This document shows, in pieces, positions 44,769-53,820 of a DNA stretch of 64,000 nt. Position 1 is the first letter of the stretch. Every line of letters begins with the position of its first letter. The DNA is from Serratia marcescens subsp. marcescens ATCC 13880 (GTDB taxonomy: Bacteria > Pseudomonadota > Gammaproteobacteria > Enterobacterales > Enterobacteriaceae). Location: contig NZ_CP071238.1 of assembly GCF_017299535.1 (NCBI RefSeq), positions 2,418,001 to 2,482,000 of the forward strand, written 5' to 3'. The notes beneath the pieces were generated by a model. It was not told where the DNA came from, ran no database searches, and saw nothing but the letters and a program-made list of their open reading frames with translations. A program made the position numbers and the translations under genes.

Positions 44769-45670
44769 TGTTCACCTCCCTGAGGGGCTTTGCGGTTGAG
44801 GAAGAACCCGCCGCTGCGCGTTGCCTGCGTGCCGCGGCCAAAATAGCGCTCCACGTAGTATTGGCCAATCGACAGAATCGAAGTCATGGCCAGATACCAC
44901 AGGGTGGCGACCAGCAGCAGCGGGATGACCTCGTAGGTGCGTTGGTAAATGATCTGCGCCGAATACAGCACGTCCTGCAGGGCAATCACCGACACCACCG
45001 CGGTGGTTTTCAACTGCCCGATCACCTCATTGCCCGCCGGCGGCAGGATGGTGCGCATCGCCTGCGGCAATACCACGCGCCACAGGATTTGCCCACGACG
45101 GTAACCCAGCGCTTTGGCGGCTTCCAGCTGGCCGCTGCCGACGCTTTGGATGCCTGCGCGCACGATCTCCGCCGCATAGGCCGACTGATGCATCACCAGC
45201 GCGATCACCGCCGCGCTGAAGGTGCTGATAAGGGTATTGGTCGGCGCGCTGGCGACTTCGCCCAGAAACGGGATCCACAAGCTGATGCGCGGATAAAGCG
45301 CGGCGATGTTGTACCACAGGAACAGCTGCACCAGCATCGGCACCGCACGGAAGAACCAGGTGTAGAACCAGCTTACCGCCACCAATACCGGATTGGCCGA
45401 CAGGCGCATCAGCGCCAGCAGCACGCCGCCGGCGAAGCCGAACACCACCGAAATCACCGTCAGCTTCAGCGTCATGAGCACGCCGTTGAGGATGGACGCC
45501 TCGGTCAGATTTTCCGCCACCACCGACCATTCAAAGCGCGGGTTGTGCAGCATGGAATTGATGATAACGCCGACGATCAGCAGCACAACCAGGGCGCTGA
45601 GCCAGCGCCCGTAATGCCGGTGGCCGACGATGCTCAGTTCCGCGTCGTCGACAGGGTGTTGCCCACTCAT
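44765..45670 (-). CDS. Amino-acid-type ABC importer permease
   Basis: Inner-membrane permease of the HisM/GlnP/TcyL type with five to six helices and the coupling motif '[29 protein letters not shown]' that docks to the ATPase. 301 residues, somewhat long because of an N-terminal extension containing an extra helix (about 22-40). It overlaps the ATPase gene downstream and the binding-protein gene upstream by four bases each. With only one permease gene it probably works as a homodimer. Confidence 0.92.
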   Translation of the reverse strand: MSGQHPVDDAELSIVGHRHYGRWLSALVVLLIVGVIINSMLHNPRFEWSVVAENLTEASILNGVLMTLKLTVISVVFGFAGGVLLALMRLSANPVLVAVSWFYTWFFRAVPMLVQLFLWYNIAALYPRISLWIPFLGEVASAPTNTLISTFSAAVIALVMHQSAYAAEIVRAGIQSVGSGQLEAAKALGYRRGQILWRVVLPQAMRTILPPAGNEVIGQLKTTAVVSVIALQDVLYSAQIIYQRTYEVIPLLLVATLWYLAMTSILSIGQYYVERYFGRGTQATRSGGFFLNRKAPQGGEQ

Positions 45671-46584
45671 TTTGCGATCTCTTCATTGATGCCGGCGGTT
45701 TTCACGGCACCAAAACCGATATCCCAGCCGTCGAGGATTTTCTGGTAGCTGCCGTCGGCGATCAGAGAATTCAGCGCCGCCTGCACCGGTTTCACCAGTT
45801 CGGAGCCTTTCGGCAGGGCGATGGCCACCGTGGTGCCGTCGATGTTGATATCACCGGCCAGCGTCAGCGGTTTAACGTGGGTGGCCTGGTAGCGCAACCC
45901 TTCATACGGGCCGAAAAACATCGGCACGCGGCCGCTGATCACCGCCTGCACCCCGGCCGGGCGATCCGGGAAGATCGGCATGGTGATGGCCGGCTTGCCG
46001 GCGGCGACGCATTGATCGCTGGCCTGCTGCAGGCGGGTGATCTGCGAGGTGCCTGCGCCGGCGCCGACGGTCTGGCCGCACAGCTGGGCCAGCTCGGTGT
46101 AAGGGCCAAGCGCAGCGTCTTTGCGGGCGATCAAGGCCAGCTTGGAAGCGTTGTAATAGCCGACGAAGTCCACTTGCTGGAAGCGCTTTTTGTTGGCGTC
46201 AATGTTGGCCAGCGCGACGTCATAACGGCCGGACTTCAGGCCGGGGATGATGTTGTCGAAACCGCCGGTGTCCTTCCAGTGGATCGCCACGCCCAGGCGA
46301 TCGGCAATCGCGCTCATCACGTCGATTTCACGCCCGGCCAGCGTTTTGTTGTCCGCCTGGTAAAAGGTGGTCGGCGGGGTGTTCGGGTTGGTGCCGGCAA
46401 CGATATAGCCGGCCTTTTTGATAGCGTCAGGCAGGCTGTCGTGCAGCGCCGGATCGGCGGCAGCTTTCACCGCCGCCTTGAAGGGAACATCGCCTTCAGC
46501 GGCATGAGCTGCGGCCAACGGCGCCAGCGTGGAGGAAGCCAACAGCAGGGACAGTACGGTACGTTTGAATGTGGTTTTCATCAT
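45667..46584 (-). CDS. Periplasmic substrate-binding protein, amino-acid type
   Basis: 305-residue family 3 solute-binding protein. A signal peptide (residues 1-28, ending AAAHAAEG) is followed by the two-lobed domain: 'GYIVAGTNPNTPPTTFYQADNKTLAGREIDVMSAIADRLG', 'DNIIPGLKSGRYDVALANID' and 'RKDAALGPYTELAQLCGQTVGAGAGTSQ'. It delivers the substrate to the adjoining permease. The family binds polar amino acids and analogues such as cystine or S-methylcysteine; the neighbouring monooxygenase makes an organosulfur ligand plausible. Confidence 0.92.
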   Translation of the reverse strand: MMKTTFKRTVLSLLLASSTLAPLAAAHAAEGDVPFKAAVKAAADPALHDSLPDAIKKAGYIVAGTNPNTPPTTFYQADNKTLAGREIDVMSAIADRLGVAIHWKDTGGFDNIIPGLKSGRYDVALANIDANKKRFQQVDFVGYYNASKLALIARKDAALGPYTELAQLCGQTVGAGAGTSQITRLQQASDQCVAAGKPAITMPIFPDRPAGVQAVISGRVPMFFGPYEGLRYQATHVKPLTLAGDINIDGTTVAIALPKGSELVKPVQAALNSLIADGSYQKILDGWDIGFGAVKTAGINEEIAK

Positions 46585-46598
46585 GATTTCCCTGCGGA

Positions 46599-47936
46599 TT
46601 AAGCCGATTTTACGTTAGCGAAGTTGATTGCCGGTTCCGGCAGACCCAGGTTTTCACGCAGGGTTGCATGCTGATACTCTTCACGGAACAGGCCACGGCG
46701 GCGCAGCTCCGGGATCACCAGCTCGACGAACAGTTCCAGCTGGTTAGGCAACACCGCCGGCATGATGTTGAAGCCGTCTGCGCCTTGCTGTTCCAGCCAC
46801 AGCTGGAAGTCGTCGGCGATCTCTTCGGCGGTGCCTACCACCACGCGGTGGCCGCGCGAACCGGCCGCGACGGCCGCCAGCTCGCGCAGCGTCAGGTTTT
46901 CCCGCGCGGCCAGATCGGTCAGCAGTTTCACGCGGCTTTGGCCGCCTTCGGTGGCGCCCACGTTCGGCACCGGGCCGTCCAGCGGGTAATCGCTTAAATC
47001 GAAACCAAAGCGCGCCGATAACTGCTCAATGCCGTTATCGATATCCACCAGTTGATTCAGCTGATACCAGGTTTCCTGCGCTTCTTCTTTGGTACGGCCG
47101 ACAATCGGCATCACACCTGGCAGGATCAGCAGGTGGTCCGGGTTGCGGCCGGCGTCGGCCACGTATTTTTTCTGGCTGCGGTAGAAAGCCTGTCCTTCTT
47201 CCAGGCTGGCGGCGGCGGTGAACACCACTTCGGCGGTTTCCGCCGCCAGCTGTTGGCCGGCCGGGGAAGAGCCGGCCTCAATGATCACTGGCCGCCCCTG
47301 CGGCGAGCGGGAAATGTTCAGCGGGCCCTGCACCGAGAAATGCTTGCCCTTATGGTTGGCGGCGTGGATTTTCTCGTCGATGGCGTACACGCCATTTTGC
47401 TTGTCGCGCACGATGGCGTCTTTTTCCCAGCCGTCCCACAGTTTGTAGCTGGCCTCGAGGAATTCCCGCGCCACTTCATAGCGTTCGGCGTGCGACGGCA
47501 GATCTTCACGGCTGAAGTTGCGCGCCGCATCGCTGGAGAATGAGGTCACCACGTTCCAGGCGGCACGGCCGTGGCTGATATGGTCGATGGAGGTCATGGC
47601 GCGCGCCAGGTGGAAAGGTTGATCGAACGTGGTGGAGGCGGTCGCCGCCAGCCCGATATGGCGGGTATTGACCGCCAGCGCCGCCAGCAGCGTCAGCGGC
47701 TCCAGGCGTGACATCGTCGAGGGCAGGCGGTGCACGCTGGTTGCCAACGCGTCGCCGACGAAGAACATATCGAAGGTGCCTTCTTCGGCTTTTTTTGCGA
47801 TCCAGGTGAACCAGTCGATATCGGTCGGTGAACCGCTGGCGCCTTCTGCGCGCCATCCCCCGATGTGGTGCCCCAGCGCCTGAACGAACAGGCCGAGACG
47901 GAGTTGGCGCGATGGTGTTGAAGGTGAAGTACTCAT
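46599..47936 (-). CDS. LLM-class flavin-dependent monooxygenase (NtaA/SnaA/DszA family)
   Basis: FMNH2-dependent monooxygenase of the luciferase-like NtaA/SnaA/DszA (SoxA) group, 445 residues. Family marks are 'GWRAEGA', 'FDMFFVGDAL', 'EPLTLLAALAVNTRHIGLAATASTTFDQPFHLARAMTSIDHISHGRAAWNVVTSFS' and 'GRPVIIEAGSSPAGQQLA'. It needs a separate flavin reductase, which is not encoded in this window. Such enzymes split C-S or C-N bonds of sulfonates, thiophenes or chelators. The gene lies 14 bases upstream of the importer, so import and oxidation are co-expressed. Confidence 0.92.
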   Translation of the reverse strand: MSTSPSTPSRQLRLGLFVQALGHHIGGWRAEGASGSPTDIDWFTWIAKKAEEGTFDMFFVGDALATSVHRLPSTMSRLEPLTLLAALAVNTRHIGLAATASTTFDQPFHLARAMTSIDHISHGRAAWNVVTSFSSDAARNFSREDLPSHAERYEVAREFLEASYKLWDGWEKDAIVRDKQNGVYAIDEKIHAANHKGKHFSVQGPLNISRSPQGRPVIIEAGSSPAGQQLAAETAEVVFTAAASLEEGQAFYRSQKKYVADAGRNPDHLLILPGVMPIVGRTKEEAQETWYQLNQLVDIDNGIEQLSARFGFDLSDYPLDGPVPNVGATEGGQSRVKLLTDLAARENLTLRELAAVAAGSRGHRVVVGTAEEIADDFQLWLEQQGADGFNIMPAVLPNQLELFVELVIPELRRRGLFREEYQHATLRENLGLPEPAINFANVKSA

Positions 47937-47955
47937 AGTTATTCCTGTTTTATTA

Positions 47956-49260
47956 TTAATTTAACAATGCAATCAGTCGCGGCAGCGCGCCAGGGGACAT
48001 AAGCGCGCAGTCGCGGATAACGCTCTCGCCTTCGAGGCCCGGAAGCAGCTGCAAAATGGCGCGCAGCTTGGCGTCGAGGTCTGTCGGCCGGGCGGCGGTT
48101 TGCTTTCTTGTGACTATGTCACTTATTTGCCTTCCGTCCTGCAGCGTCAGGGTCAGGCGATGGAAGCGCATCTCCGGATCGAGCGCGTCCGGCGGGGCCG
48201 CGGGATCGGCATGGCGCTCAACTTTTGCCGCCAGGGCGGCGATAGCCGCATCGACCGGCTGTTCGCCGTAATGCGTCAGCGTGACCTCGCCGTGGTATAG
48301 CGCATCGGCGATGACGTATTCGAGGCTAAAGCGCGCTTCCACACCGGTGGCCGGTTGGCGAATATAGGGCGCGGTATCTGCGCCGGGCGGAAAACTGACC
48401 TCAACCAGGGCGATCTCTGCAAGGGCGTCGCCTTGTTCCAGCAGCCGCTCGCGCAGGGCGAGCGCCGCCTCGGCCGCGCTGTGAGTGCCACCGCAGGTCG
48501 GGTAGCGCTTGAACTCCAGCCCCGGCTGCAGGATGCGCCAGGGCGTGCCCCAGCCGGCGGTCAGGCATTCCGGTTTTTGCCGGCCGTCGCCGTGGGAAGC
48601 CAGCAGGCTGTCCAGCACGCCCTCCGGTTGGCCGATGAAACCGGCCTGAGCCAGCAGGGCGGCGTTGACCGCGTTGCGTGCCGCCAGGCCGGCGTGCAGC
48701 GGTTTGGCCGCCGAACCGAACTGGCTGCGCAGGCCCGCCGCCTGGGTGGCCGCCAGGCCGAGAGCAATCTGCGTTTGCCGCTGGTCAAGCTGCAGATAAC
48801 GCGCCACGGCGGCGCAGGCGGCGACCGCGCCCAGTGTGGCGGTGCTGTGAAAACCCAGCACGTAATGTTGCGTGCCAGCGGCCAATCCCAGCCGGCCGGC
48901 GGCCTCTACGCCGATGACATAGGCGGTTAACAGTTCAGTGACATTGTCACTCTCACCGTTCAGCGCCAGCAGGGCGGAGAGCACTACGGTGCTCGGATGG
49001 CCACGCAGCGCAGGATGGTAATCATCGAAGTCCAACGAGTGGCTGACATAGCCATAGCGCAATGCGCGGTTCTCACTGCCGTTCGGCGGAAACGTCGTGC
49101 CGATCGCTGCCAGACCGGCATCGCTCAACGCCCCGCGGGCAATCGGCAATGCGCAGGCGAAGTAATCTTTCACGCCGCGGCGAGCGGCTGACAGAGCGGT
49201 TTGATCCGGCTGGCTGTTCAATATCAGATGAGCGAATTGGGCGGTTATCGATAATGACAA
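47956..49260 (-). CDS. MmgE/PrpD-family protein
   Basis: 434-residue protein of the MmgE/PrpD family, which includes 2-methylcitrate dehydratase and iminodisuccinate epimerase. Recognisable blocks are 'RYGYVSHSLDFDDYHPALRGHPSTVVLSALLAL', 'GFHSTATLGAVAACAAVARYL' and 'AAGLRSQFGSAAKPLHAGLAARNAV'. The start is TTG at 49260, with AGGTG eight bases upstream and the family N-terminus directly after. It is the first gene of the monooxygenase/importer operon, so it probably processes an intermediate of that pathway rather than methylcitrate. The exact reaction is unknown. Confidence 0.88.
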   Translation of the reverse strand: MSLSITAQFAHLILNSQPDQTALSAARRGVKDYFACALPIARGALSDAGLAAIGTTFPPNGSENRALRYGYVSHSLDFDDYHPALRGHPSTVVLSALLALNGESDNVTELLTAYVIGVEAAGRLGLAAGTQHYVLGFHSTATLGAVAACAAVARYLQLDQRQTQIALGLAATQAAGLRSQFGSAAKPLHAGLAARNAVNAALLAQAGFIGQPEGVLDSLLASHGDGRQKPECLTAGWGTPWRILQPGLEFKRYPTCGGTHSAAEAALALRERLLEQGDALAEIALVEVSFPPGADTAPYIRQPATGVEARFSLEYVIADALYHGEVTLTHYGEQPVDAAIAALAAKVERHADPAAPPDALDPEMRFHRLTLTLQDGRQISDIVTRKQTAARPTDLDAKLRAILQLLPGLEGESVIRDCALMSPGALPRLIALLN

Positions 49261-49485
49261 GGCGTTAACACCTGAATTTATAGATGGTTATGCACGAGTG
49301 CGGGGTGAAAGGTATTGTGTGGCGGTTTTCTTTGTCCCGAAAGAACGAACGGCGCTTCCATATCGCTGAATGGAATATCACGACGGCACTGTGCCGCCGT
49401 CAGGGCTGCTGGCAGGCGCGGCAGGCTGCGATTTAGCTATTTTTGTGCAAATCAAAGCTGAATTTGTTCTAACGCGGTAGAGGAC

Positions 49486-50373
49486 TTAGGCCGAGAAAAG
49501 GCGAACGCTCATGATGTCGATAAATGCCCTGAGACGCGGTGTAAGATGTTTGCTGGAAGGCCAGAGGATTTTGAGACTGCCACTGTGTCGGCATTGGTCG
49601 CCAAGCACGGGTTGGAGCCGCTGCTGCTCCATCGCCTCCCGTACCGCGAAATCGGGCAGGCAGGCGATGCCCAGGCCCTGTTCCGCCAGGTAAATCAGCG
49701 TGTCGACGGTATTGCATACCGTGCGCTTGCCCAGGCCTTCGTCGAGCAGTTTATCTCCGCCCGCCACCGGCCAGGTCTCGACTTTGCCGGTGGTGGGGAA
49801 TCTGTATAACAGGCAGGCGTGATCGCGCAGTTCTGCCGGCTGGCGGGGTATTCCCGCCCGGCGCAGATAGTCCGGCGCCGCCACCAGCTGTAGGTGAAAC
49901 GTGCCCAGTTGGCGGCTCATTAAGCGAGAGTCCTCGGTATCGCCCACGCGGATCACCGCATCGAACCCTTCTTCGATCACCGCGACTCGACGGTCGGAAA
50001 AATCGGTTTCCAGCTCAATCTCCGGGTAACGCCGAACAAATTCCGCCAGCACCGGATTCAGCAGGCCGCCCACCAGCGGCAAACTGACACGCAGCTTGCC
50101 GCGCGGGGCGCTGTGCGTATCGCTGATTTCCCGTTCCGCCGCCGCCAATTCCCCGAGAATGCGCTGACAGCGGTGCAGAAACAGCCGGCCTTCGGCGGTC
50201 AGCGTCATGCTGCGCGTGCTGCGGTGAAACAGGCGCGTGCCCAGCCGGTTTTCCAGGCGGGCGATGCTTTTCCCCACCGCGGAAGCGGAAATGCCGAGCA
50301 CGCGCCCGGCCTCAACGAAACTCAGCGTCTCCGCGGCCTGCACAAAGACGCTCACCCCAGACAGATTATCCAT
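49486..50373 (-). CDS. LysR-family transcriptional regulator
   Basis: 295-residue LysR regulator: helix-turn-helix 'LSFVEAGRVLGISASAVGKSIARLENRLGTRLFHRSTRSMTLT' (about 14-56) and a periplasmic-binding-protein-like effector domain ('LRVSLPLVGGLLNPVLAEFVRRYPEIELETDFSDRRV'). It is divergent from an EstB-like serine hydrolase gene 120 bases away, which with the following MFS gene is the likely target. The effector is unknown. Confidence 0.9.
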   Translation of the reverse strand: MDNLSGVSVFVQAAETLSFVEAGRVLGISASAVGKSIARLENRLGTRLFHRSTRSMTLTAEGRLFLHRCQRILGELAAAEREISDTHSAPRGKLRVSLPLVGGLLNPVLAEFVRRYPEIELETDFSDRRVAVIEEGFDAVIRVGDTEDSRLMSRQLGTFHLQLVAAPDYLRRAGIPRQPAELRDHACLLYRFPTTGKVETWPVAGGDKLLDEGLGKRTVCNTVDTLIYLAEQGLGIACLPDFAVREAMEQQRLQPVLGDQCRHSGSLKILWPSSKHLTPRLRAFIDIMSVRLFSA

Positions 50374-50494
50374 TGCTTGCCCTATTACGGACGTGAGTGT
50401 CCGCTATGAAAGGAAATCTAGCCTGTTTTTTCGTTAATCGCCACGCTCTATGCTCGGTGGCGACAGCATGGGCTGACTATCTGAGGTAATAAAG

Positions 50495-51661
50495 ATGAAT
50501 GAATACGGATCCACCGGCAACGCGATTGACGGCGCGATAGAGCAAGCCTTGCGCGAAAAACGATTGGTTGGCGCGGTCGTTTTGGTGGCGCAGGGCGGTG
50601 AGATCGTTTATCGCCGCGCGGCGGGCATGGCGGATCGCGAAGCGGGCAAGCCGATGGCGCTCAATACGCTGTTTCGTCTGGCCTCGGTGTCCAAACCGAT
50701 CGTGTCCACGGCGGCGCTGGCGTTGATGGCGCAAGGCGCCATGCGGTTAGACGATCCGATCACGCGTTGGCTGCCGAATTTTCGCCCGCGGCTGGCGGAC
50801 GGCACCCAACCGTTGCTGACGCTATGGCATTTGATGACCCACACCGCCGGATTAAGCTACCGTTTTTTCCAGCCGGAAGGGGGATTCTATGCCCGGCTCG
50901 GCGTCTCCGACGGCATGGATGACGCGTCTGTCAGCCTGCAGGAAAACGTGCGGCGCATTGCCTGCGCCCCTTTGCTGGCTCCGCCCGGCGCGGCGTGGCG
51001 CTATTCTATCGCCACCGATGTGCTGGGCGCGGTTATTGAACAGGCGAGCGGCCTGCCGCTGGCGCAGGCGGTCAACAAATGGGTGACCGGGCCGTTGGCG
51101 ATGACGGATACCGATTTCCTGGCGGTGGACGCCGCGCGCCTGGCGGCCGCTTACGCCGATCATCCCGGTGAGCCACGCCGCCTGCGCCAACCGGATCGTT
51201 TACCGTTCATCGATGGCAGCGCCGGTTTTCATCTGTCACCGGCGCGTGCGCTGGATCCGCAGGCGTACGCCTCCGGCGGCGCCGGCATGGTCGGTTCGGC
51301 GGAGGATTTCCTGCGCCTGCTGGAAACGTTGCGCCAGGGGGGCGGGCAGGTGCTGCCGGCCGAATGGGTGACGGCGTTCACCAGCAACCAAATCGGCGAT
51401 TTGCCGATGCCGTTTTGGCCGGGACGCGGGTTTGGCCTGGGCATCACCGTGCTGAAAGATCCCGTCGCCGCGCACACGCCGGAGTCCGTCGGGACCTGGC
51501 GAATGGGCGGCACCTATGGCCACTCGTGGTTCGTCGATCCTGTCCGGCAGCTCAGCGTGGTGGCGTTTACCAACACGGCGCTGGAGGGGATGTCCGGTGC
51601 TTTTGTCGGCGAGATTTGTCAGGCGGTCTATGCCGCGACGGGAGCGATGCAATGCGCCTGA
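50495..51661 (+). CDS. Serine hydrolase of the class C beta-lactamase fold, EstB-like esterase
   Basis: Cytoplasmic (no signal peptide) 388-residue beta-lactamase-fold hydrolase. Motif 1 is Ser64-Val-Ser-Lys67 ('LASVSKP'), motif 2 is Tyr170 in 'WRYSIATDVLG' and the third region is 'GTYGHSWFVDP'. The Tyr-Ser-Ile context and the 'YGHSWFVDP' end resemble Burkholderia gladioli EstB, an esterase without real beta-lactamase activity. The start follows TGAGGTAAT. Its last ten bases overlap the start of an MFS gene, so hydrolase and transporter are made together. Confidence 0.88.
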   Translation: MNEYGSTGNAIDGAIEQALREKRLVGAVVLVAQGGEIVYRRAAGMADREAGKPMALNTLFRLASVSKPIVSTAALALMAQGAMRLDDPITRWLPNFRPRLADGTQPLLTLWHLMTHTAGLSYRFFQPEGGFYARLGVSDGMDDASVSLQENVRRIACAPLLAPPGAAWRYSIATDVLGAVIEQASGLPLAQAVNKWVTGPLAMTDTDFLAVDAARLAAAYADHPGEPRRLRQPDRLPFIDGSAGFHLSPARALDPQAYASGGAGMVGSAEDFLRLLETLRQGGGQVLPAEWVTAFTSNQIGDLPMPFWPGRGFGLGITVLKDPVAAHTPESVGTWRMGGTYGHSWFVDPVRQLSVVAFTNTALEGMSGAFVGEICQAVYAATGAMQCA

Positions 51662-52869
51662 TGCCGCCGATTTTCTTCCTCGCGCTGGGGCTGTTCGGCG
51701 TTTACTGCATCGAGTTCGGCGTGGTGGGCATTTTGCCGCTGATCATTGCACGGTATGGCATCTCCACGGCGCAGGCCGGCTGGCTGGTCGGGATCTTCGC
51801 CTTGACTATTGCGCTGCTCGGGCCGCTGTTGGTGCTGTTGGCGTCGCAATTCAATCGCAAACGCATGTTGTTGATCGCGTTGACCGTGTTTGCGGCGGCC
51901 AGCGCGCTGGCCGCACAGGTGGACAGCTTCGCCATGCTCATGCTGCTGCGCATTGTGCCGGCGTTGTTTCATCCGATCTATTTTTCACTGGCCATGGTGG
52001 CGGCCGCGGCGCTTTATCCGCCGCATCAAGCTCCCAAAGCAACCGCCTATGCGTTCATCGGCACCAGCATGGGCATGGTGCTGGGGATACCGCTGACGCA
52101 ATGGATCGCCGGACAGTTCAGCTATGAAGCGTCGTTCAGGTTCTGTGCCTGGGTGAACCTTCTGGCGGCGCTGGGATTGCTGTGGCGTTTGCCTGATGCG
52201 GCCGTGCAGCGCCTCAGCTATGGCAAACAGTTGGCAATCCTGCGCAGCGGTACGCTGTGGCTGAATATCACTACCTGCGTGCTGATCTTTGCCGCCATGT
52301 TTGCCGTCTATGCTTACGCGGCCGAGTACCTCAGCCGCGAAATCGGTCTCAGCCGCGGCGTCATCGGCTTTCTTCTGGTGGCGTTCGGTGTGGGCGGCGT
52401 CGCGGGCAACCTGTTGGCCGGCAGATGGCTGAGCCGCCACCGTGCGGTGACGGTGCTGCTGCATCCGCTAGCCTTGATTGCGGCTTATGCGCTGCTGTAT
52501 CGCTATGGCAGCGTGAATATTGGCTCGATGACGGCGCTTTGCCTGTATTGGGGAGCGGCGCACACCAGCGGTTTGATTGTCACGCAGATTTGGCTGACCG
52601 CCGAAGCCCCGCAAGCGCCGGCGTTCGCCACCGGGCTGTATATCGCCTTTATCAATCTGGGCGTGGCGGTGGGGGCGCTGGCGGGCGGCGGGTTTATCAC
52701 CGCGTGGGGGCTACAGGGCAGCCTGCTGTGCGGAGCCTTGTTCGCCGCGCTGGCGGTGATTACGATCGCCGCCAGGCTGCGGTTGCAGCGGCAGGCTACC
52801 GTTGCGTTGCGTCGATCATCGCCATCACCTGCCGGAACATCGCGCTTTCCGCATCCGCCAGCTCGTTGA
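51652..52869 (+). CDS. MFS efflux transporter (DHA1 type)
   Basis: Twelve-helix major-facilitator exporter, 405 residues, resembling arabinose-efflux/chloramphenicol-type permeases ('FFLALGLFGVYCIEFGVVGILPLIIARYGISTAQAGWLVGIFAL'). The ATG at 51652 lies within the hydrolase stop region and has GGAG upstream; the open frame extends earlier only as an overlap shadow. The 3' end runs 74 bases into the convergent hydrolase gene and its last 30 residues (basic, Pro/Ser-rich) look unlike transporter sequence, suggesting a shifted or extended stop. Confidence 0.87.
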   Translation: MRLMPPIFFLALGLFGVYCIEFGVVGILPLIIARYGISTAQAGWLVGIFALTIALLGPLLVLLASQFNRKRMLLIALTVFAAASALAAQVDSFAMLMLLRIVPALFHPIYFSLAMVAAAALYPPHQAPKATAYAFIGTSMGMVLGIPLTQWIAGQFSYEASFRFCAWVNLLAALGLLWRLPDAAVQRLSYGKQLAILRSGTLWLNITTCVLIFAAMFAVYAYAAEYLSREIGLSRGVIGFLLVAFGVGGVAGNLLAGRWLSRHRAVTVLLHPLALIAAYALLYRYGSVNIGSMTALCLYWGAAHTSGLIVTQIWLTAEAPQAPAFATGLYIAFINLGVAVGALAGGGFITAWGLQGSLLCGALFAALAVITIAARLRLQRQATVALRRSSPSPAGTSRFPHPPAR

Positions 52870-53671
52870 CCAGCGTAAAGTGATTGCAGTGGCGGTCGGC
52901 CAGCAGCTGGACGTCGAGGCCATGCGCCAGGCAGGCGTCATAATAGGCCTGCGTCTGGTTTTTGAAACCTTGGGTTTCCCGCTGGCCGACGTCGAGCAGG
53001 ATCTGCGGCGCATGGTCTTTCTCCGGCAGCAGAAACAGCGGGCTGAGGGTTTGCGCCTGTTCGGGCGTCAGATGCAGCCAGTCGTTGATGTAGATATCGC
53101 ACAGCGGGCGCAAATCGTAGAGGCCGCTCAGCGCCAGCGCGCCTTTGATCGCGTCGGGCGGCAGGCGATAGCGTTGCTGCCAGCCGTCGGCGATCAGCAT
53201 GCCGCACAGGTGACCGCCGGCCGAACTGCCGCTGACGAAAATGCGCGCAGGATCGATGCCGAAGGGGGCCCCGTGATGATAGAGCCAGGCGACGGCGCTG
53301 CGCACCTCGTGCACGATTTCCGCGAGCGTCGCTTCCGGCGCCAGCGTGTATTCCAGCGTGGCGACCGCCACGCCGCGGCGAGCAAACGCGGCGGCCATCG
53401 AACAGGCTTCCTCTTTGCGCTGTGAATGCCAATAGCCGCCATGAATAAAGATCAGCAGCGGGGCGGGTTGTGCGCTGGCCGGGAACAGATCGAGGCGCTC
53501 GGCGGCGCTCATGCCGTAGCGCAGGTCGTAAATGCCGGGCGTCTGCGCCTTGGCTCGCTGGGCCAGCGCGGCGTATTCCGCCATGCAGGCGTCAAAATCC
53601 TCCACCGAAGCGCGGGCGTTGTATTGCACGGCGCGTGCGCTCAGGTCTTCAAACGTCAGATCGATGTTCAT
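52796..53671 (-). CDS. Alpha/beta hydrolase, kynurenine-formamidase-like
   Basis: 291-residue alpha/beta hydrolase of the arylformamidase/esterase group. The oxyanion motif is His77-Gly-Gly-Tyr-Trp81 ('LLIFIHGGYWHSQRKEEACSMA', HGGYW being typical of kynurenine formamidases) and the nucleophile Ser150 is in 'GSSAGG'. The catalytic His is near the end in 'DRHCNHFTLVNE'. The ATG at 53671 follows GGAGAAAGG; an upstream extension is rejected. It is divergent from a DeoR-type regulator. No other kynurenine genes are present, so the substrate is uncertain. Confidence 0.85.
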   Translation of the reverse strand: MNIDLTFEDLSARAVQYNARASVEDFDACMAEYAALAQRAKAQTPGIYDLRYGMSAAERLDLFPASAQPAPLLIFIHGGYWHSQRKEEACSMAAAFARRGVAVATLEYTLAPEATLAEIVHEVRSAVAWLYHHGAPFGIDPARIFVSGSSAGGHLCGMLIADGWQQRYRLPPDAIKGALALSGLYDLRPLCDIYINDWLHLTPEQAQTLSPLFLLPEKDHAPQILLDVGQRETQGFKNQTQAYYDACLAHGLDVQLLADRHCNHFTLVNELADAESAMFRQVMAMIDATQR

Positions 53672-53820
53672 GCCTTTCTCCGGATTGTTATGTGTTATGC
53701 CTTCATCATCGTCCCGCAGGCGAAAAGATGTTTGATCGCCGGTGCGCACAATTGCGACTTCTCCATTGCTGTTATCTGCTGTATATTGCTGTTTTATGCT
53801 TTTTACTGCGGAATAAGCCC

